DNA of 64,000 nucleotides from contig JAJDAJ010000073.1 in the NCBI GenBank assembly GCA_029261925.1, forward strand, positions 1 through 64,000. Direction: 5' to 3'. Positions within the stretch are counted from its first letter, which is position 1; each line of letters opens with the position of its first letter. The notes below the pieces were generated by a model. It did not search any database, was not told the origin of the DNA, and saw nothing but the letters and a program-made list of their open reading frames with translations. The stretch is from Deltaproteobacteria bacterium. Lineage in GTDB: Bacteria > Myxococcota_A > UBA9160 > SZUA-336. Of the stretch, positions 8,597 through 16,850 are shown piece by piece. The translations under genes were made by a program, and so were the position numbers.

Positions 8597-9835
8597 ATGC
8601 GATCGACGGCGCTGTCGGGCCTGCGAATCTGTGACTTCACCGGGCAGCTCGCCGGTGCCGGCGCCACCAAGATCCTGGCGGCCTTCGGCGCCGAGGTGAT
8701 CCGCATCGAGGACCCCGTGCGCCAGGGGCGCTGGGACGTCATGCGCGGCGCGCCGCCGTTCAAGGACGAGCGCCGCGGCATCGAGCTCGGCGGGCTGTTC
8801 AACAACCACAACGTCGAGAAGCGGGGCGTCACCCTGAACCTGCGCGACGAGCGCGGCCGCGACCTGGTGCGGCGCCTGATCGCGGTGTCCGACGTGGTGA
8901 CCGAGAACTTCGCCGCGGGCGTGCTCGAGCGCTACGGCCTGGACTGGGAGAGCCTGGGCGCGCTCCGGCCCGGCATCATCTACGTGTCCAACTGCGGCTT
9001 CGGGCACACGGGCCCCTACCGCCCGTTCAAGACCTGGGGCCCCGTGGTCCAGGCGATCGCCGGCCTGACCTTCGGCTCCGGCCTTCCCGGCCACGAGCCG
9101 GCGGGATACGGCTGCTCCTACATGGATCATACCGGTGGCTACTACATGGCCATGGCGATCCTGATGGCCGTACTGCACCGCAACCGGACCGGCGAGGGCC
9201 AGTGGGTCGACATGGCCGCGACCGAGGCCGGCGCCACCCTCAACGGCCCCGCGCTGCTCGACGCCACGGTCAACGGGCGGCCGCTGCGCCGCCCGGGCAT
9301 GCCCCACAGCAACCGCAGCGCGCACCCGCGGCGGGCGCCGCACGGCATCTACCCCGCGAGCGGCGACGACTGCTGGATCGCGATCGCCTGTCGCGACGAC
9401 GGCGAGTGGCGCGCGCTGGCGCGGCGCATCGACGCCGACTGGGCCCGCGACCCCGCGCTGGCGCGCCTCGACGGCCGCATCGAGCGCCAGGACGAGCTCG
9501 ACGAGCGGCTCGGCGCCTGGACCGCGACGCGCGACCGCTTCGAGCTGGAGCAGCAGCTCTGTGACGACGGCGTGCCCGCCGCGGCCGTGCGCCGGCCCGA
9601 GGAGCGCATCGACGACGACCCGCGCACCTCGAGCTGGGGGCTGTTCCCCGAGGTCGAGCACCCCGACATCGGCAAGCTGCGCGTGGACGGCCTGCCCCTG
9701 CACCTGTCGCGCACCGACTGGTCGATGGAGCGCGGCGCGCCGCGCCTGGGCGGCGACAACGCCTACGTGCTCGGCGAGCTGCTCGGCGTGTCGGCCGACG
9801 AGCTCGAGACGCTGCGCAAGGAGGGCGTGATTTGA
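8597..9835 (+). CDS. CaiB/BaiF (class III) CoA-transferase, first gene of a tandem pair
   Basis: A 412-residue family III CoA-transferase that would move CoA between two carboxylic acids through enzyme-bound anhydride and thioester intermediates. The N-terminal LSGLRICDFTGQLAGAGATK is standard, and the catalytic aspartate is in GQWVDMAATEA near residue 204. LGELLGVSADELETLRKEGVI is the typical C-terminus. It overlaps the next CaiB gene by 4 bp (TTGA), so the two are translationally coupled and may form a heteromer, as known for BbsE/BbsF and SmtA/SmtB. Its closest relative in the window is the gene at 52924: both share GVTxNL, VVTENFAAGV and IIYVSNCGFGH segments. Substrate unknown. Confidence 0.88.
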   Translation: MRSTALSGLRICDFTGQLAGAGATKILAAFGAEVIRIEDPVRQGRWDVMRGAPPFKDERRGIELGGLFNNHNVEKRGVTLNLRDERGRDLVRRLIAVSDVVTENFAAGVLERYGLDWESLGALRPGIIYVSNCGFGHTGPYRPFKTWGPVVQAIAGLTFGSGLPGHEPAGYGCSYMDHTGGYYMAMAILMAVLHRNRTGEGQWVDMAATEAGATLNGPALLDATVNGRPLRRPGMPHSNRSAHPRRAPHGIYPASGDDCWIAIACRDDGEWRALARRIDADWARDPALARLDGRIERQDELDERLGAWTATRDRFELEQQLCDDGVPAAAVRRPEERIDDDPRTSSWGLFPEVEHPDIGKLRVDGLPLHLSRTDWSMERGAPRLGGDNAYVLGELLGVSADELETLRKEGVI

Positions 9836-11106
9836 CTGCGAGCGCGCTCGAGGGCCTGCGCGTGGTCGAGCTGGCGCACGAGCGCTGCGCCTGGGCGGGC
9901 AAGCTGCTGGCCGACATGGGCGCCGAGGTGATCGCGGTCGAGCCGCCGCGGGGCAGCGCGCAGCGCGGCTACGAGCCCTTCGTCGACGACGCACCCGACC
10001 GCGAGCGCAGCCTGTACTGGTGGACGTACAACACCAGCAAGCTCGGCGTCACGCTCGACCGCGACACCGAGCAGGGCCGCGCCTGGCTGCGCGAGCTGAT
10101 CGCGTCGGCCGACGTGCTGCTCGAGGGAGAGGACCCCGGAACACTCGCCAGCCTGGGGCTGGACCACGAGACGCTCAGCGCCACGCACCCGGAGCTGATC
10201 ACGGTCTCGATCACGCCGTTCGGGAGCAACGGCCCGGGTGCCTCGGACCCCGCGACCGACATCACGCTGATGGCGAGCGGCGGGCTGGCGTGGATCTGTG
10301 GCTACGACGACCACTCGCTGCCGCCGGTGCGCGGCACCGGCGAGCAGGCCTACATGACCGCGTGTCACTACGCGGTGGTCGGGGCGCTGGTCGCGCTGGT
10401 CGAGCGCGACGCCTCGGGCCGCGGACAGCACGTGGACGTCAACGCCAACGCCGCGGTGAACGTCACGACCGAGCACTCGACGGTGCGCTGGCTGGTCGAG
10501 GGCGCGAGCGTCTGGCGCCAGACCGGCCGCCACGCGGGCGACCAGCTGACCATGTCGAGCCAGACCGCCTGCGCCGACGGGCGCTGGGTCAACACGGGAC
10601 TGCCGCCGCGCACCTCGCGCGAGTACCGCATCCTGCGCGACTGGATCGCGGACCTGGGCCTCGAGGAGGAGTGGCCCGAGGTCTTCCTGCTCGACATGGG
10701 CGTCGAGCGCGAGTCGATCGACTTCTCGCTGATCGGCGTCGACGAGGAGACCACGGCGATCTTCGGCGCCGCGCGCGAGGCGCTGGTGCTGATCGCCTCG
10801 AAGCTCGGCGGCGACGACTTCTTCCGCCAGGCGCAGACCCGCGGCCTGCCCATCGGGATCATCTACTCGCCCGAGGAGGTGCTCGCCGATCCGCACTTCG
10901 TGGACCGGGGCTTCCCCACTCCGGTGGAGCACCCCGAGCTCGGGCGCACCGTCACCTACCCCGGCGCGCCGTACCGGTTCTCGGCCACACCGTGGCGGAT
11001 CCGCCGCCGGGCACCGCAGCTCGGTGAAGACAACGCGCGCGTGCTCGGCGACCTGGGCATGTCACCCGAGGAGCTGGGGCGGCTGCGCGGGCTGGGGGTG
11101 GTCTGA
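9832..11106 (+). CDS. CaiB/BaiF (class III) CoA-transferase, second gene of a tandem pair
   Basis: A 424-residue family III CoA-transferase starting at a TTG that overlaps the preceding stop (TTGA). It opens ALEGLRVVELAHERCAWAGK and carries the catalytic aspartate in GRGQHVDVNANAAVN near residue 201; SLYWWTYNTSKLGVTLD near 60 and WICGYDDHSLPPVRGTG near 150 are shared with the gene at 51656. Because first and second members each match the corresponding member of the 51656-54156 pair, the unit was probably duplicated as a pair. It ends 9 bp before the convergent gene at 11116. Its substrate cannot be inferred from sequence. Confidence 0.87.
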   Translation: MTASALEGLRVVELAHERCAWAGKLLADMGAEVIAVEPPRGSAQRGYEPFVDDAPDRERSLYWWTYNTSKLGVTLDRDTEQGRAWLRELIASADVLLEGEDPGTLASLGLDHETLSATHPELITVSITPFGSNGPGASDPATDITLMASGGLAWICGYDDHSLPPVRGTGEQAYMTACHYAVVGALVALVERDASGRGQHVDVNANAAVNVTTEHSTVRWLVEGASVWRQTGRHAGDQLTMSSQTACADGRWVNTGLPPRTSREYRILRDWIADLGLEEEWPEVFLLDMGVERESIDFSLIGVDEETTAIFGAAREALVLIASKLGGDDFFRQAQTRGLPIGIIYSPEEVLADPHFVDRGFPTPVEHPELGRTVTYPGAPYRFSATPWRIRRRAPQLGEDNARVLGDLGMSPEELGRLRGLGVV

Positions 11107-11115
11107 GGGCCGGCG

Positions 11116-11880
11116 TCAGGGCGCGGCGTCGGGGAAGTTGTCGGACTCGATCTCACGGATGCGCCCCGCCAGGTCCTCCGCGTGGTTCGTGGCCTCGGGA
11201 TCACCCGGCCGGGCCGGGAGCCACAGGTCGGCCGGGTACGCCGTCGGATCCTCGGGCTGCTCCTGTGCCCAGTCGTAGAAGCGGCGCACCGAGTCCAGAT
11301 CGGTGAGGTCGAGCGTGTCCATCTGCTCGTTGAGGATCCGGTAGGGGATGCGCTTCTCGACGTGCAGCATCGGCCGGTCGAGGTAGCCCGCAGGCGTGAG
11401 CTCGCCCCAGTAGTCGACCTGCGCCGCGACCGCGTCCTCGAGCGTCACGCTGTCGCGGTAGGTGCCCGCGAGCGGGTGTCCCTCGGGGTAGAGCAGCGGT
11501 GCGAGGTGGCGATCCCAGGCCTCGAGGGAGCGGCGCTTGACCTCCTCGAGCTGCACGTTCGAGCTCGTGGTCTTCGCTCCCATCTGCGCGCGCTGTGCCG
11601 CGGGGATGCCCAGGGTCGGGCGTCGCTTCGGTGGAAGCTGCCGGTCTGCTGCGCTGTCGGGATCCGGAGACGCCAGCGCGGTGGGCGGGCGCGCGGCGGG
11701 TTCCACCACCGCCCGGTCTTCACCCGCGCCCGGAAACGGGCTCTCCTCCCCGGCAGCGGCGGCGATCGGCTCGCGGTCCGGAGCGTCGGGGGAGCTCCAC
11801 AGGGCCCAGAGAACCCCGGCGACCAGCAGGCACAGCCCGGTGATCAGCAGGACAGGGGTCGCAGATGGTCTTCGCGTCAT
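11116..11880 (-). CDS. membrane-anchored protein of unknown function
   Basis: I do not recognise this 254-residue protein. It has one hydrophobic segment at about residues 7-29 (TPVLLITGLCLLVAGVLWAL), then a proline/alanine-rich linker to about residue 95, and a C-terminal domain with many acidic and aromatic residues (YPEGHPLAGTYRDSVTLED near 150; RRFYDWAQEQPEDPTAYP near 210). It is probably anchored in the inner membrane with a periplasmic domain. The ATG at 11880 begins MTRRPSATPVLL; the longer open frame is composition-biased shadow. It is divergent from the secreted cysteine-rich gene at 12068, sharing a 187-bp intergenic region. Confidence 0.7.
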   Translation of the reverse strand: MTRRPSATPVLLITGLCLLVAGVLWALWSSPDAPDREPIAAAAGEESPFPGAGEDRAVVEPAARPPTALASPDPDSAADRQLPPKRRPTLGIPAAQRAQMGAKTTSSNVQLEEVKRRSLEAWDRHLAPLLYPEGHPLAGTYRDSVTLEDAVAAQVDYWGELTPAGYLDRPMLHVEKRIPYRILNEQMDTLDLTDLDSVRRFYDWAQEQPEDPTAYPADLWLPARPGDPEATNHAEDLAGRIREIESDNFPDAAP

Positions 11881-11946
11881 GGCCAGAGGTGTCCCCCCGC
11901 GGCCGGCAGGTGTCGGAGAGCCGCGATGTATCAGAGAATAATCACA

Positions 11947-11976
11947 TTGACCCCGCCTGTCTGGCAGTGCCAGAAT
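11947..11976 (+). promoter_or_regulatory. promoter-like element shared with the paralogous gene at 16851
   Basis: TTGACC, an 18-bp spacer and CAGAAT form a plausible -35/-10 pair 91 bp upstream of the secreted protein gene. The spacer CCGCCTGTCTGG... contains the 13-bp near-palindrome CTGGCAGTGCCAG (11961-11973), an operator candidate. The corresponding element at 16769-16798 keeps TTGAnnCCGCCTGTCnGG and the -10 position. Confidence 0.5.
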
Positions 11977-12067
11977 CCCGCGATCCGGGCCAGCCCAGGG
12001 CGAATTCGCCACCCGAACGAACGCCGTAACCACCTGGAATACAGGCCCGCCGCTTGGAGGGAACGAC

Positions 12068-14146
12068 ATGCGCCGCTGCTTCGCTGTCCCGGCATCTCTG
12101 GCCCTGGGCATTCTGCTGACCGGCTTCCTCGCCGCCCCGGCCGACGCCGGGTCGTTCACCTGTTCCGCAGCTCTGGACTGCGCGTCCTTCGCGGGCGGCT
12201 GCGTGGAGACCAAGTACGGCCTCCACCAGCCCGACTCCCTGCTCAAGGAGATCGATCCGCTGCTCGAGGAGCGCGTGGCTCGGGGCGATCCCGGCGTGCG
12301 GCTCCCGACGCGAGACGACTTCGCGGGCAGCTTCACCTACGGCCGCGACAACGGCCGGCCCGGCTGCGATCCCGCCAGCAACGAGATCGCATGCCGCTGT
12401 GGACCCGAGGACGGTCACCTGCCCGTCTTCGGCACGTTCATCGTCCAGGAACTCGCCGGCTGCGATCCACTCGACGCCGGCAGCGTGGGCTGGGGCACGG
12501 ACGGCGGCGACGGCTGCCCCGTGAGGATCCTCAATCCTGTCAACGGCACCGGCGAGCCCGGGCACTTCTTCTCCACCGCCCAGGTGATCGCGTCCCAGCC
12601 GATCATCGGCTTCGACCCGATGACCGGGCCCATCAGCACCCAGCTGCACATCTCGGTGAGCTCGCGCGGCTCCAACTGCGGCGGCGGCCGGCGGGTCGCC
12701 AACCGCGACCCCGACGCCGCGGCCGACTCGACCCGCATCGAGTGGGACGCTCTGGGAACGCCGGGCGGCAACGACAGCTTCATCTGCTGCAACAGCCCGG
12801 ACGCCCCGCTGAACATCTGCAGCACGATCGGCGAGATCGGCGTGCCGCGCTACCCGGCGGTGCCGTCGCTCGCCGGGTTCGGCGGTCCCTACGGCAACTT
12901 CCCGGACTGGGTGTTCGAGGGCGGACGCCTCACCACCTGGGAGGTCGATCCGAACCACCAGCTGCCGAACCAGCGCTACGGCGTCTGCGCGACCAACCGC
13001 GACACGCCGTGCGACTGCGGCGTCGGCTCGGCATGCCTCGGTGCCCAGGTCGTGACGGCCGACAACCCCTGCCCCGACCTCGACGCCGATCCGGGCACCG
13101 GCGGCATCCAGCCCGACGCCTGCGACGTGGACGACTTCGTGTGCGCCGTCAACCGCGACACCGCGTGCGACTGCAAGGACTACTCGTGCTACCCGCCGCA
13201 GGTCGATACCTGCGCGACGTTCTGCCCGAACGCCGGCGCCGGGCCGACGGCCTGCACGACCGACGATGACTGCGTCTTCGGGTCCTGCAGCGTGGCCAAC
13301 GACCCGAACTGCGCCAATCCGTGCCCCGGCATCGGGGACAGCTGCGACGTGCGCGAGAACGGCTGGCGCCTGTCGCCCGCGGACCGGCTCGACCCGCAGA
13401 ATGACGGCAATCCGAACCCGAACATCTGCCCGGGCGCCATGTACTGGTATCGCGGCTTCCCCGAGGAGTTCTGCACCCTCAGCACGCTGTTCGCAGCCAA
13501 CGGCGACCCCGGACCCGGCTGCGACGTGCTGAACTACCGCTCCACGTTCCGGCCCGACGAGGACTGCAACGGCACGGACGACACGACCGAGGGACCGAAC
13601 CCGCCCGGCGATCTGTGCCCGTTCTTCACCGAGGTCAACATGACGGGCGACACCAACGGGAACGGCCGCGGCGACGACTGCGAGTGTGGGGACGGCAACC
13701 GCGACGGCCAGGTCAACGTGGGCGACATCCTGTTCGCGAACGACCTGATCTTCAACGATCCGGGCGCGGGCACGGGTTTCGCCGAGTCGAACGACCCGTT
13801 CTTCCCCTCCGACGGGTACAAGCGCTTCTGGGTGCCCCTGGCCGACGCCACGAACAGCCCCACCGGAGACTCCACGCCCGGCAACACCAACGACCCCAAC
13901 TTCCTCTGGGACACCGGAGGGGACGTGAACGTGGCTGACATCCTGCAGATCAACGCGCAGATCTTCGAGGTCTCCCAGAGCAGCTGCGCGCGCTACCCGA
14001 TCTGCGGGGACGGATCCGTCGACGTCGGCAACACGGAGGCATGCGACGACGACAACAACGCTTCGGGGGACGGCTGCGACAACACCTGCTCGGTGGAGTT
14101 CGGCTTCACCTGCTCGGGCCAGCCGAGCGTGTGCACGCCGCTGTAG
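12068..14146 (+). CDS. secreted cysteine-rich protein with dockerin-like loops and DUF4215 repeat (paralogue A)
   Basis: A 692-residue exported protein with a Sec signal peptide (residues 1-27, cut after ADA). A long unrecognised N-terminal region with paired cysteines (CGPEDGHLPVFGTFIVQELA near 120) is followed by a cysteine-dense middle (DFVCAVNRDTACDCKDYSC near 355). Near 538 the segment DGNRDGQVNVGDILFANDLI is a dockerin-type calcium loop; a shortened partner GGDVNVADILQINAQIF lies near 617. The last 47 residues are a DUF4215/Myxococcus cysteine-rich repeat (CGDGSVDVGNTEACDDDN). There is no MYXO-CTERM anchor. A GGAGGGA ribosome site precedes the ATG. Function unknown; surface attachment or substrate capture for the adjacent TonB receptor is inference. 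By eye roughly three quarters identical to paralogue B. Confidence 0.85.
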   Translation: MRRCFAVPASLALGILLTGFLAAPADAGSFTCSAALDCASFAGGCVETKYGLHQPDSLLKEIDPLLEERVARGDPGVRLPTRDDFAGSFTYGRDNGRPGCDPASNEIACRCGPEDGHLPVFGTFIVQELAGCDPLDAGSVGWGTDGGDGCPVRILNPVNGTGEPGHFFSTAQVIASQPIIGFDPMTGPISTQLHISVSSRGSNCGGGRRVANRDPDAAADSTRIEWDALGTPGGNDSFICCNSPDAPLNICSTIGEIGVPRYPAVPSLAGFGGPYGNFPDWVFEGGRLTTWEVDPNHQLPNQRYGVCATNRDTPCDCGVGSACLGAQVVTADNPCPDLDADPGTGGIQPDACDVDDFVCAVNRDTACDCKDYSCYPPQVDTCATFCPNAGAGPTACTTDDDCVFGSCSVANDPNCANPCPGIGDSCDVRENGWRLSPADRLDPQNDGNPNPNICPGAMYWYRGFPEEFCTLSTLFAANGDPGPGCDVLNYRSTFRPDEDCNGTDDTTEGPNPPGDLCPFFTEVNMTGDTNGNGRGDDCECGDGNRDGQVNVGDILFANDLIFNDPGAGTGFAESNDPFFPSDGYKRFWVPLADATNSPTGDSTPGNTNDPNFLWDTGGDVNVADILQINAQIFEVSQSSCARYPICGDGSVDVGNTEACDDDNNASGDGCDNTCSVEFGFTCSGQPSVCTPL

Positions 14147-14171
14147 GAGCCACCGGGCCAGGAGCGAATGC

Positions 14172-14202
14172 GGGGGACCGGCGCGGATCGCGCCGGTCCC
14201 CC
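14172..14202 (+). terminator. rho-independent terminator after secreted paralogue A
   Basis: A perfect 14-bp stem (GGGGGACCGGCGCG and its complement) with a GAT loop is followed by TTTCTCCGATTTTCT. It lies 25 bp after the stop at 14146 and before the TonB-receptor start, so it should separate the two transcripts at least partly. Confidence 0.8.
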
Positions 14203-14230
14203 TTTCTCCGATTTTCTGGAACTTGACGGG

Positions 14231-16729
14231 ATGCCGATGACCAGACCTTCGCCAGTACGCGCGCTGGCGCGCGCACTAACCCTTGCCCTGCTCACGGCGA
14301 GCGTCGCGACCGCGCAGGAGACCGCGCCGGACGACGCCAGCCCCGGGGCCGCGCCCGCGGTCCCCGAGATCGCCGCACCGCAGGAGATCGCGCCCGAGGG
14401 TGTCGAGTCCATCGAGGTCATCGGCGAGAAGCTCGACGTGACCGACGTACAGGACGAGGCGCAGGCCATCAGCAGCTTCAGCATGGAGGATCTCGACAAG
14501 CTGAACATCAGCAGCGTCGATGGCCTGGCCGCAAACGTGCCGGGCCTGCACGTCGGCCAGGTCGGCCAGGCGGCCATCATCACGCTTCGCGGCATCGGCA
14601 CCGAGAACGCCAGCTTGACGGGCGAGTCGGGCGTGGCCTTCCACGTGGACGGCATCTACTACGGACGGCCCTCGGCGGCGCGCGTCGCCTTCTTCGACCT
14701 GCAGAAGCTCGACGTCAAGCGCGGTCCCCAGGGGCTGCTGGGCGGCAAGAACTCGACCTCGGGCTCCATCGACGTGATCACGAACGACCCGAGCGACGAG
14801 TACGAGGTGCAGGGAAACCTGCTGCTCGGGAACTACGACCGCGTGCGGGCACGCGGGGTGATCAACGTGCCGCTCGGCGAGTACGCGGGGTTCCGCGCCG
14901 CCTTCTTCCACGAGGACCGCGACGGCTACCTCGACAACGTGAACTTCAGCGACAGCGGCGACCCGTTCGATGCCGACAACTTCGGCATGCGCACCAAGCT
15001 GCGCCTCACCCCGACCGAGTCGCTCAACATGGTCCTCACGTACAATTACTTTCAGGAGAACGGCAACGGTCCGCAGGCCGACCTGGTCCCGATCCCGATC
15101 CGGGATGCCTGCCGCGGCCGGCCGCCCAACCGCAACACGGTGATGCCCCGCAGCCTGGCCTGCGTGGTCCAGGGCAACCCGGTCACGGGCTTCTTCTTCC
15201 CCGTGAAGGAGGACGATGATCCGCGCAAGACCTTCGCGAACCGGCGCAGCTCGCAGAAGAACCGCTACTGGGGAACGCACGGCAAGGCGATCTGGGACAC
15301 CCCGGAGCTGCCGCTTTTCGGCGGCACCACGCTGGAGCTGCGCGGCGGCTACCAGCGCACCGAGAACACCTTCGACTGGGACTTCGACGGCACCAATCTG
15401 AGCTGGTTCTCGCTGGACACCCTGGGCATCACCCACGAGTACTCGAGCGACGTGCGCTGGAAGGGCAGGGCCTTCGACGAGCGCCTGAGCTGGCAAACGT
15501 CCCTGTTCTTCATGCGCGAGAAGGGTGAGTCCCAGACCCGCACGCCCGTCATCACGTCGGACGACCGGGGCTCGATCTCGAATGCGACCCTGGAAAGCAA
15601 CCAGTTCACCGAGAACAAGAGCTACGGTGCCGCCCTCCACGGCGAGCTTCGCCTGAGCGAGGCCCTGACCTTCAGCCTGGGCGGCCGCTGGATCAAGGAC
15701 CGCAAGGAGAGCTTCCTGTCGCGCATCGCCGGCGACATGGAGGTCTGCAACGGCGAGCTCGGCCGGATCCTCGTCGGTAACCGTTCCGTGTTCCCGCCGG
15801 CGCCGACCTGCGCAGCGACGTTCCGCGGCACCTCCTGGGGCAGCCGGCTCGAGTGGCGGCCGATCGAGGATCACCTGATCTACGCCGGAATCGACCGTGG
15901 CCACAAGGCGGGCGGCTTCGGGCTCGGCGGCACCGGTACCTATGCACCCGAGAAGATCTGGGCCTACACGCTCGGGTCGAAGAGCGAGTTCTGGGACCGC
16001 CGGGTCCAGATCAATCTCGAGGGCTTCTTCTACGCCTACCGGGACATGCAGATCGCCCTGATCGACGGTACCTCGACGCGCACCGAGAACGCCGACACCC
16101 GCATGTGGGGCTGGGAGCTGGAGGCCGAAGCGTCGCCGATCCCGGGCCTGCAGCTGCGCGCGGTGGTCAGCCAGCTCAAGACCGAGACCCTCGACTACTT
16201 CAGCCTGGATCCGGCGAGCCTCGGAGACATCTCCCAGGACTCGCGCCTGGGCCGCCGCAAGGAGGCCGAGCTGGATCACACGGACTTCACCCAGCTGGAG
16301 TGCCAGAACCGGAACGCGCAGAACGTGCGCTGCGGTACGCTGGGCGACCTCGCCGGCCTCGACGACTTCAGCGGCAACCAGCTCTCCCGCTCACCCGAGT
16401 GGAAGATCACGCTGAGCGCGGAGTACGAGATCCCGCTGGCCCGGTACGGATCGCTCACGCCGCGAGTGCAGTACACCTGGCAGGACGACACCTACCAGCG
16501 CGCCTTCAACCGCGAGTTCGACCTGCAGGAGAAGTACCACAAGACCGACCTGAAGCTGATCTGGCGGAGCCCCGAGGGGCGCTGGGACGCCGAGATCTTC
16601 GTGCAGAACATCGAGGATGAGGCGGTCAAGGACTTCATCCTGATCGGCTCCCGCGTGTTCAGCGCGCCGCCCCTGGCCTGGTACAACGAGCCGCGCTTCT
16701 ACGGCGTGCGGGTGGGTTTCCGGTACTGA
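14231..16729 (+). CDS. TonB-dependent outer-membrane receptor
   Basis: An 832-residue TonB-dependent receptor counted from the ATG at 14231 (a second ATG lies 6 bp later). The signal peptide RALARALTLALLTASVATAQ is followed by a proline/alanine-rich linker and a TonB-box-like ESIEVIGE near 60. The plug domain runs about 75-185 (DGLAANVPGLHVGQ, VAFHVDGIYYGRPS, KLDVKRGPQGLLGGKNSTSG). The barrel occupies the rest and ends in an aromatic YGVRVGFRY, as expected for Bam-dependent assembly. Glycine GGKNSTSG replaces the usual YGRNxxGG. It imports an unknown ligand using TonB/ExbBD energy, and no ton genes are in the window. It is flanked on both sides by the paralogous secreted cysteine-rich proteins, suggesting a joint function. 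No strong ribosome site is seen. Confidence 0.88.
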   Translation: MPMTRPSPVRALARALTLALLTASVATAQETAPDDASPGAAPAVPEIAAPQEIAPEGVESIEVIGEKLDVTDVQDEAQAISSFSMEDLDKLNISSVDGLAANVPGLHVGQVGQAAIITLRGIGTENASLTGESGVAFHVDGIYYGRPSAARVAFFDLQKLDVKRGPQGLLGGKNSTSGSIDVITNDPSDEYEVQGNLLLGNYDRVRARGVINVPLGEYAGFRAAFFHEDRDGYLDNVNFSDSGDPFDADNFGMRTKLRLTPTESLNMVLTYNYFQENGNGPQADLVPIPIRDACRGRPPNRNTVMPRSLACVVQGNPVTGFFFPVKEDDDPRKTFANRRSSQKNRYWGTHGKAIWDTPELPLFGGTTLELRGGYQRTENTFDWDFDGTNLSWFSLDTLGITHEYSSDVRWKGRAFDERLSWQTSLFFMREKGESQTRTPVITSDDRGSISNATLESNQFTENKSYGAALHGELRLSEALTFSLGGRWIKDRKESFLSRIAGDMEVCNGELGRILVGNRSVFPPAPTCAATFRGTSWGSRLEWRPIEDHLIYAGIDRGHKAGGFGLGGTGTYAPEKIWAYTLGSKSEFWDRRVQINLEGFFYAYRDMQIALIDGTSTRTENADTRMWGWELEAEASPIPGLQLRAVVSQLKTETLDYFSLDPASLGDISQDSRLGRRKEAELDHTDFTQLECQNRNAQNVRCGTLGDLAGLDDFSGNQLSRSPEWKITLSAEYEIPLARYGSLTPRVQYTWQDDTYQRAFNREFDLQEKYHKTDLKLIWRSPEGRWDAEIFVQNIEDEAVKDFILIGSRVFSAPPLAWYNEPRFYGVRVGFRY

Positions 16730-16768
16730 GGCGGGGCCCAGGAATCCGGAGCCGGGGTCAGTCTCCGA

Positions 16769-16798
16769 TTGATTCCGCCTGTCGGGTGATGTCACAAT
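16769..16798 (+). promoter_or_regulatory. promoter-like element upstream of secreted paralogue B
   Basis: TTGATT, an 18-bp spacer beginning CCGCCTGTCGGG, and CACAAT line up with the element at 11947-11976. The segment also lies between GGGTCA (16756-16761) and TGACCC (16799-16804), an inverted pair that could instead mark a REP-like palindrome or operator. The two readings are not exclusive. Confidence 0.45.
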
Positions 16799-16850
16799 TT
16801 GACCCAGGCGCGCGCTCCGGGCGTGAACGCCAATCCTTGGAGGGAATACA

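Noticed and set aside
14276-16279. 667-codon minus-strand open frame opposite the first TonB receptor
   Set aside because: Composition-biased antisense frame; the plus strand has signal peptide, plug and barrel motifs.
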